The notes below the pieces were generated by a model. That model searched no databases. It saw only the letters and a program-made list of their open reading frames with translations, and was not told where the DNA came from. A DNA stretch of 9,869 bases, from the NCBI GenBank assembly GCA_017608995.1, contig JAFCEU010000033.1:1-9869 (forward strand), written 5' to 3'. The first letter of the stretch is position 1; the number at the start of each line of letters is the position of its first letter. Position numbers and translations under genes: made by a program. Shown here piece after piece: positions 6,434-9,869 of this stretch. Origin of the DNA: Candidatus Iainarchaeum sp. (GTDB lineage: Archaea; Iainarchaeota; Iainarchaeia; Iainarchaeales; DTGL01).

Positions 6434-6472
6434 GCGCTTTTTTCTTTTTCTTCCTATTTTTCTTTCATTTAA
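6434..6472 (+). terminator. T-rich terminator after the coiled-coil gene
   Basis: The stop codon is followed by the palindrome AAGCGCTT and then three T-runs broken by single C residues. Archaeal RNA polymerase terminates at such U-rich stretches. An A-rich stretch upstream (AAAGAAGAAG) could pair with the T-runs. Confidence 0.6.
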
Positions 6473-6519
6473 AGACGGTATTCTAATTCTGAAATAAAAA
6501 GTTTGGATTAAAAATAAAA

Positions 6520-6592
6520 TAGCCCCGGAGAGATTCGAACTCTCGTCCCGGGCTCCAAAGGCCCGGATGCTTGGCCACTACACCACGGGGCT
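6520..6592 (-). tRNA. tRNA-Gln (anticodon UUG)
   Basis: The minus strand folds into a full cloverleaf of 73 bases. The acceptor is AGCCCCG with CGGGGCT (first pair A1-U72) and discriminator A73. The D stem is GUGU with GCAU. The anticodon stem is CGGGC/GCCCG around loop CUUUGGA, which reads anticodon UUG and so decodes CAA as Gln. The variable loop is four bases and the T arm is GAGAG-UUCGAAU-CUCUC. CCA is not encoded. No intron is present. It would be charged through Glu-tRNA(Gln) and the GatDE amidotransferase whose subunit E ends at 471. The nearest strong TATA box is only 13 bases upstream, too close for normal use, so its promoter is unclear. Confidence 0.95.
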
Positions 6593-6606
6593 AAAATTTG
6601 TTATAT

Positions 6607-6658
6607 AAAGATGGAACATTGGAAAAAAATAAAAGATGGAACATTGGAAAAAAATAAA
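6607..6658. repeat. 25-base perfect tandem repeat, two copies
   Basis: Copy 1 is 6607-6631 and copy 2 is 6632-6656, with identity at period 25 continuing two bases further. Each unit begins AAAGATGGAACATTGG and ends in an A-run. It lies between tRNA-Gln and the promoter of the Cys-rich membrane protein, and could be a duplicated regulator site or a replication-slip duplication. Confidence 0.95.
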
Positions 6659-6696
6659 TGCCTTACTTAAAAAGAGTGAAAAGGAAACACAATAAA

Positions 6697-6706
6697 TTTA
6701 TATATA
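6697..6706 (+). promoter_or_regulatory. TATA box of the membrane-anchored Cys-rich gene
   Basis: TTTATATATA is a near-consensus archaeal TATA box. A start about 26 bases on falls near 6728, giving a leader of about 13 bases with a weak AAGGCG before the ATG at 6741. Confidence 0.6.
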
Positions 6707-6740
6707 GGAAATGCCTTTAATTTGATAGAAAGGCGAAAAA

Positions 6741-7382
6741 ATGGTAAAAAACTTAAAAATAAATCCAAAGAAGATTAAGATGTATGGTGCCGCCTTACTT
6801 ATTGTTTTGGTATTTATCATGCTGCTTACATTATGGCCCAAGAGCTTTGCTTACAGCGAATGTGGGCAGTGTGAAATGCTCGGAGTAAATGCCAATATAG
6901 AGAGAATAGAAGGTATAGCGTTCGGGCCTTTAGGAATGCAAATAAAAGCAATAGTTAACACTACATGTTATCAGAGAATTTCTGCGGACTATGAATTTAA
7001 AAATGGTACGATAAAACTTATGGTAAAACCCATTGGCGAAGCTATAAGTAACCACTGCCTGTGCGATAGAGAGCTTACATTCAATCTACCGAACCATACT
7101 AAAGCAAAGATCATAGAGCTATATTATTCCGGAAAGTTGCTAGATAAGAGAAGTATTATAGCAAACAATCTATCGGATGGTGCAGAATTCTGTGATAGTG
7201 ATGTGCGCTATAGGCCGATCTGCTATTATCGCTTAGCGTTTATGAAAAAAGACCCTTCATTCTGTAAAAAAACAGTTGATGATAAAGCATGTAGGCAGGA
7301 GCTTGAAGAGTTTCTTACACTTAAGTGCCTCGGTTTTCACGACGAGGAGTACTGTAACAACATATTTGTAAAAGGCGAATAA
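6741..7382 (+). CDS. membrane-anchored, Cys-rich extracytoplasmic protein, unknown function
   Basis: I do not recognise a named family for this 213-residue product. A basic N-terminus (KNLKINPKKIK) precedes one hydrophobic segment at about 15-32 (GAALLIVLVFIMLLTLW), so the rest is probably outside the membrane; a signal peptide cut after SFA (35-37) is possible. Eleven cysteines follow: two close pairs, C-x2-C (41, 44) and C-x-C (106, 108), plus Cys76, 151, 161, 175, 184, 196 and 205. Residues 45-145 have alternating hydrophobic strands, consistent with a small beta domain. Residues 161-205 contain CYYRLAFMKKDPSFC followed by spaced cysteines, a pattern I associate with secreted DPANN proteins where short helical C-x-x-x-LA units repeat. 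Disulfide bonding is likely. Its own TATA box lies upstream, and it is followed after 41 bases by a glycosyltransferase with a separate promoter. Confidence 0.8.
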   Translation: MVKNLKINPKKIKMYGAALLIVLVFIMLLTLWPKSFAYSECGQCEMLGVNANIERIEGIAFGPLGMQIKAIVNTTCYQRISADYEFKNGTIKLMVKPIGEAISNHCLCDRELTFNLPNHTKAKIIELYYSGKLLDKRSIIANNLSDGAEFCDSDVRYRPICYYRLAFMKKDPSFCKKTVDDKACRQELEEFLTLKCLGFHDEEYCNNIFVKGE

Positions 7383-7391
7383 AACCAAAAG

Positions 7392-7400
7392 AAATAAAAA
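7392..7400 (+). promoter_or_regulatory. TATA-like box of the glycosyltransferase gene (leaderless)
   Basis: AAATAAAAA is centred about 27 bases before the ATG at 7424, and no Shine-Dalgarno precedes that ATG. A leaderless message is likely. Confidence 0.4.
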
Positions 7401-7423
7401 CAGGCACAAATCATTCTTACAAT

Positions 7424-8341
7424 ATGCGGAAGGCAGAAACCGCACCGAGTTTTTTATCCATAGGGATAGCGGCATACAATGAAGAGGAAAGCATAGAAAG
7501 GACTCTGGAACATATATTCAAACAAAGTTTATGGAAAAGGGTGCCTGCGGACAGGAAAGAAATAATAATATGTGCAAACGGTTGCACGGACAGAACAGTG
7601 GAAATTGTAAAGGCGCTGCAAAGAGAGCATCCGGAGATAAAACTTATTGAAATAAAGGAAAAAAGCAAGGCAAAGGCATGGAAAAAAATTGTTGAAAGTG
7701 TTAACCCAAGATCAAAAATAATATTTTTCACGGATGCTGATGTTATTATTCATCACAAAGCTTTAGAAAGACTTTGGAAAGCGTTCAGGCAAAACCCCCG
7801 ATTATCCCTTGTCGGCGGCTTTGCAATTCCTGCCGTGGTCAGAGAAGCGAAAGATGAGAGGATGCGCAGAATAAATGAAGAATATAGAAGAAGGGTTTTA
7901 AAGGAAAAACCAGGCCATCTTTCCGGAGCGCTGTATGGTATAAAAGTGGAACACGCGAGGGAAGTTGCAAAGCGAATGCCAGATAATACCCTTATAGAAG
8001 ACCGCTTCATTCAGCTCGTAACGCCCAGAGAGCGCTACAAAAAAGTTTTTGAAGCAAAGGTATATTTCAAACCACCACAGGAGTGGCGTGACTTTGTGAG
8101 GGAAAGAACACGGATTGCAAAAGGCCACAGGCAGCTGCAGAGGCTGGGGCTTGAACCCAAACAAAGCACCTGGGAAGAATTTAAAAACAAGGTTAGAAGA
8201 AGCAAAGGAATGCCATTGAAGGCGAAGATTCATGGGGCATTGGCATGGATAACTGCACAGGTTAGAACAAGGATGCCTGTCCGCGAGCCATGGCCAAAAA
8301 ATGTAAGCTCGAAGATAGGGAAAAGGAAGCCTAAAGCTTGA
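7424..8341 (+). CDS. family 2 glycosyltransferase (GT-A fold, soluble)
   Basis: The product transfers a sugar from a nucleotide-sugar donor; donor and acceptor cannot be told from sequence. The GT2 signs are in the right order. SIGIAAYNEEESIERTL (12-28) is the nucleotide-binding start, and ANGCTDRTVEI (51-61) is the second loop. FFTDADVII (101-109) holds the metal-binding D-x-D at 104-106. SGALYGIK (167-174) comes before the acceptor-side catalytic pair Glu192-Asp193 in LIEDRFI. EWRDFVRERTRIAKGHRQL (220-238) closes the catalytic core. The last 65 residues are basic (RRSKGMPLKAK, then SKIGKRKPKA) and contain no membrane segment, so it is probably a cytoplasmic or peripherally bound enzyme. 305 residues is typical. 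It is apparently leaderless and overlaps the convergent HD gene by 11 bases. The preceding secreted protein is a possible but unproven partner. Confidence 0.9.
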   Translation: MRKAETAPSFLSIGIAAYNEEESIERTLEHIFKQSLWKRVPADRKEIIICANGCTDRTVEIVKALQREHPEIKLIEIKEKSKAKAWKKIVESVNPRSKIIFFTDADVIIHHKALERLWKAFRQNPRLSLVGGFAIPAVVREAKDERMRRINEEYRRRVLKEKPGHLSGALYGIKVEHAREVAKRMPDNTLIEDRFIQLVTPRERYKKVFEAKVYFKPPQEWRDFVRERTRIAKGHRQLQRLGLEPKQSTWEEFKNKVRRSKGMPLKAKIHGALAWITAQVRTRMPVREPWPKNVSSKIGKRKPKA

Positions 8342-9101
8342 ACTCCTTCACAATCTTTTCTTCTTCGCCCTTTATAGTTGCTCTGAGCTCTATATAATCC
8401 TCAAGCCCTGAACCCTTGAGTTTTGCTTTTATGAGTTCATCCACTTGGAAGATGCCTGCGGAGTTTTTCATTATAATTTCTATGGCTATTGGCACCGCTT
8501 GGCCCTTCCTTATTTTTATATCCTTTATAGCCATTGCACTTACCGAATGGATTGAAATTCTACCTAACTCAAACGGAATTCTTGCGCGGCCTTCCTTAGC
8601 ATCCAAAGAGTCTGCAACACGAACACAGCCAGCTTCTAAAGTAAGTGGCTTATATTCAACATGATGGCTTATTATCGCATGCAAAACTTCATTTTTTATT
8701 ATTATGCGCTCTGTGCGCGAATAGAAATTCTTCAAAAGCCTATCAAGAACATCGGCTGCTAAAACAATGCTGAAGCTTGCGTGGTTCTTTCTGTGCACAG
8801 CATGCCCAATGTCATGCAATAAACCAGCTAAAACAACAACCACTTCAGCATCTTCGCGCTTCATGTCGTGGTCTTTAACTATATTAGGTTCCAGGCCTGC
8901 TTTCATGAGTAAGCGCAGAAGTCTTAAGGCAATATTAGCCACTATCGCTGCATGCACCTTGCCATGATCGTTTATCTTCATTCGGTCAACTGCAATTACA
9001 TTAGCGCTTTCCCAATATTGTAAAATTTCCTTATCTTTCTTTACCGCTTCAACTATCCCTCGCAATTTTTTATTCTTGCCAAAAGGAATATTCAAAACCA
9101 T
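8331..9101 (-). CDS. HD-domain metal-dependent phosphohydrolase
   Basis: The HD fold carries a full metal set: His50 in DHGKVHAAIV, His96-Asp97 with His100 in GLLHDIGHAVH, His146/His147 in ISHHVEY, and Asp164 in VRVADSLDAKEGRARIPF. HD enzymes of this length in archaea hydrolyse phosphoester bonds in nucleotides or RNA; the substrate is unknown. Residues 1-45 are an N-terminal helix region. Residues 185-256 form a separate alpha/beta tail (ISIHSVSAMAIKDIKI, then ELRATIKGEEEKIVKEF), which resembles an appended binding domain. The start is set at the ATG at 9101, because the upstream in-frame GTG (9110) lies within the Shine-Dalgarno GGTGAT. A TATA box is centred near 9150. The 3' end overlaps the convergent glycosyltransferase by 11 bases. 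The family is secure. Confidence 0.88.
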   Translation of the reverse strand: MVLNIPFGKNKKLRGIVEAVKKDKEILQYWESANVIAVDRMKINDHGKVHAAIVANIALRLLRLLMKAGLEPNIVKDHDMKREDAEVVVVLAGLLHDIGHAVHRKNHASFSIVLAADVLDRLLKNFYSRTERIIIKNEVLHAIISHHVEYKPLTLEAGCVRVADSLDAKEGRARIPFELGRISIHSVSAMAIKDIKIRKGQAVPIAIEIIMKNSAGIFQVDELIKAKLKGSGLEDYIELRATIKGEEEKIVKEFKL

Positions 9102-9104
9102 AAT

Positions 9105-9112
9105 TATCACCT
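9105..9112 (-). promoter_or_regulatory. Shine-Dalgarno AGGTGAT deciding the HD gene start
   Basis: On the minus strand AGGTGATAATTATG places a consensus ribosome-binding site 4 bases before the ATG at 9101. A longer in-frame reading that starts at the GTG inside this site is therefore unlikely. Confidence 0.75.
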
Positions 9113-9144
9113 ATAAAAATTCAACATAAAGATTGACGGAAGTA

Positions 9145-9155
9145 GTATATAAAGA
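9145..9155. promoter_or_regulatory. TATA box of the HD gene, possibly bidirectional
   Basis: TATATAAAG on the plus strand reads CTTTATATA on the minus strand, centred near 9150. Leftward it predicts a start near 9124, 23 bases before the HD ATG. Rightward it would start near 9176, just before the two hairpins. Confidence 0.5.
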
Positions 9156-9213
9156 TTTGCAAAAAAAGTAAATAAAAGAAGTAAATGAATTATGAGGGAA
9201 AAGAATTAAAAAA

Positions 9214-9259
9214 GCTTTGAATGCAAAGCAAAAGGGATAAATGTGCCTATTTATCTCCC
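9214..9259 (+). other. two adjacent hairpins in the HD/tRNA-Ile intergenic region
   Basis: GCTTTG-AATG-CAAAGC (9214-9229) is a perfect 6-bp stem. It is followed by GGGATAAAT (9234-9242), loop GTGCCT, and ATTTATCTCCC (9249-9259), a 9-bp stem with one bulged T. Both lie between a TATA-like box at 9150 and the tRNA-Ile promoter. They may belong to a small RNA or be chance AT-rich dyads. Confidence 0.45.
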
Positions 9260-9272
9260 TGGTGCAGAATAG

Positions 9273-9282
9273 CTTTTTAATC
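9273..9282 (+). promoter_or_regulatory. promoter of tRNA-Ile
   Basis: CTTTTTAATC is centred about 32 bases before the tRNA 5' end. With the usual 26-base spacing transcription would start near 9303, leaving a leader of about six bases for RNase P to remove. Confidence 0.5.
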
Positions 9283-9308
9283 CTTTATTAAACACAATTA
9301 GATAAAAA

Positions 9309-9383
9309 GGGCACGTAGCTTAGTCTGGTTGGAGCACTCGGCTGATAACCGAGAGGTCGGCGGTTCAAATCCGCCCGTGCCCA
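9309..9383 (+). tRNA. tRNA-Ile (anticodon GAU)
   Basis: A 75-base cloverleaf. The acceptor is GGGCACG with CGTGCCC and discriminator A. The D stem is GCTT with GAGC. The anticodon stem is CTCGG/CCGAG around loop CTGATAA, giving GAU, which decodes AUC and AUU. The variable loop is AGGTC and the T arm is GGCGG-TTCAAAT-CCGCC. CCA is not encoded and no intron is present. Confidence 0.97.
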
Positions 9384-9412
9384 TCCCAAGCAAGTTCAAA
9401 ATTTTACGACAA

Positions 9413-9420
9413 TTTAAAAA
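9413..9420 (+). promoter_or_regulatory. TATA-like box of the HAD-like gene (leaderless)
   Basis: TTTAAAAA is centred 26 bases before the ATG at 9442, and no Shine-Dalgarno is seen. The message probably begins at the start codon. Confidence 0.5.
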
Positions 9421-9441
9421 TTTAAGTGTATAAATTGATGT

Positions 9442-9869
9442 ATGCCAATAAAAGCGCTTCTTTTTGATTCTGGCTTCTGTTTGCAAAATGACCTGTTAAT
9501 TCTCAATAAAACAGTCAATTATATAGCTAAATGGCTCCAACAACAGAATGCGATTAAGAGCGCAAAGGCTTTCAAAGAAACGTTTTTTAGGATAGATTCA
9601 AGTGTGCATAGTGAGCAATGCTGGAGTCACGTTTTTGCTGAACCGATTGTCATAAATGCTGTTTTTGAAGAATTAAACATTACTAAAGTGCCAGAAGAAC
9701 AGTTGATTAGAGAATGGAGAAATTATCAGAAAACACTATTCAAACCAAATCTAAGATTCAGGGCGGCATTGAAGTGGGCAAAAGCCAAAGCATTAAAAAC
9801 AGCAATTGCCTCAAACGATAGGGCTGAACGATTGCATGCAATAGTTGATGCTCATAGAGCAAGAGAGCT
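9442..9869 (+). CDS. HAD-like hydrolase, N-terminal part (3' end cut by the window)
   Basis: An open frame of 142 codons runs off the right edge, so only the first part is seen. It begins MPIKALLFDSGFC, where Asp9 fits the nucleophile of HAD motif I (LLFDxG). The usual second acidic residue of D-x-D is Gly11, as in HAD subgroups with a D-x-G motif. A helical cap-like region follows (res. ~18-105, including AKWLQQQNA and VFEELNI). KTAIASNDRAERLHAIVD (119-136) fits motif II, where a Ser/Thr followed by Asn binds the phosphate. Motifs III and IV would lie beyond the window. These enzymes are cytoplasmic phosphatases or dehalogenase-like hydrolases; no substrate can be given. A TATA-like box 26 bases upstream supports a leaderless ATG start. 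It follows tRNA-Ile by 58 bases. Confidence 0.72.
   Translation, partial: MPIKALLFDSGFCLQNDLLILNKTVNYIAKWLQQQNAIKSAKAFKETFFRIDSSVHSEQCWSHVFAEPIVINAVFEELNITKVPEEQLIREWRNYQKTLFKPNLRFRAALKWAKAKALKTAIASNDRAERLHAIVDAHRARE

Larger units (their letters stand above)
6434..6740. other. 307-base stretch without a protein gene
   Basis: From left to right it holds the T-rich terminator, about 45 bases of plain AT-rich sequence, tRNA-Gln on the minus strand, a palindromic TTATATAA at 6601-6608, a 25-base tandem repeat, and the promoter of the next gene. I see no small ORF worth calling. Confidence 0.7.

Noticed and set aside
6607..6658. CRISPR array or mobile-element end
   Set aside because: Only two copies with no spacer between them, no terminal inverted repeats, and no transposase or cas gene in the window.
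9176..9300. C/D-box or H/ACA guide RNA in the intergenic region
   Set aside because: No convincing RUGAUGA/CUGA boxes and no ACA placed correctly after a stem; only unspecified hairpins can be supported.
9298..9486. 62-residue minus-strand ORF containing GGFEPPTSRLSAE
   Set aside because: This peptide is the well-known false translation of the antisense strand of a tRNA gene; here it lies over tRNA-Ile at 9309-9383.

Overview
The window comes from an AT-rich, very compact archaeal genome. The archaeal signs are a GatE-type C-terminus (the archaeal Glu-tRNA(Gln) amidotransferase), a bifunctional phosphoglucose/phosphomannose isomerase, tRNA genes without an encoded CCA, TATA-like boxes about 26-27 bases upstream of presumed transcription starts, and apparently leaderless genes. 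The protein types (small zinc proteins, a Cys-motif secreted protein, short hypothetical proteins) suggest a DPANN-type archaeon, but that is an inference; no marker here fixes the lineage.

Layout. 1-471: the 3' end of gatE. 525-2848: a two-gene sugar unit, the phosphoglucose/phosphomannose isomerase followed 8 bases later by a fusion of a ROK-family sugar kinase with a Nudix hydrolase. 2883-3731: a PHP-domain phosphoesterase, converging with and overlapping by 4 bases a small zinc-binding protein (3728-3958, minus). That small gene is translationally coupled to a divergent folD (3963-4793, minus). A 60-base divergent promoter separates folD from a formyltransferase-fold protein (4854-5639, plus). 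5717-6433: a coiled-coil protein with an aromatic C-terminal domain, followed by a T-rich terminator. 6520-6592: tRNA-Gln(UUG), minus. 6607-6658: a 25-base tandem repeat. 6741-7382: a membrane-anchored Cys-rich protein. 7424-8341: a family 2 glycosyltransferase, overlapping tail to tail by 11 bases with an HD-domain phosphohydrolase (8331-9101, minus). 9102-9308: an intergenic region with two hairpins. 9309-9383: tRNA-Ile(GAU). 9442-end: the 5' part of a HAD-like hydrolase that runs off the window.

How the genes may work together. The kinase and isomerase would bring glucose or mannose to fructose 6-phosphate; the fused Nudix domain suggests an added nucleotide-diphosphate clean-up step. The most unusual part is 3728-5639. 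A FolD homologue that has lost the lysine and glutamine of the cyclohydrolase site sits head to head with a formyltransferase-fold protein that appears to lack the Asn-His-Asp triad of PurN. This may be a rewired or non-canonical one-carbon module rather than standard purine synthesis.

Translation starts fall into two classes. Genes with a GGTG-type Shine-Dalgarno, often built into the previous stop codon, start with TTG or ATG. Genes with a TATA-like box 26-27 bases from the start codon look leaderless and all start with ATG.
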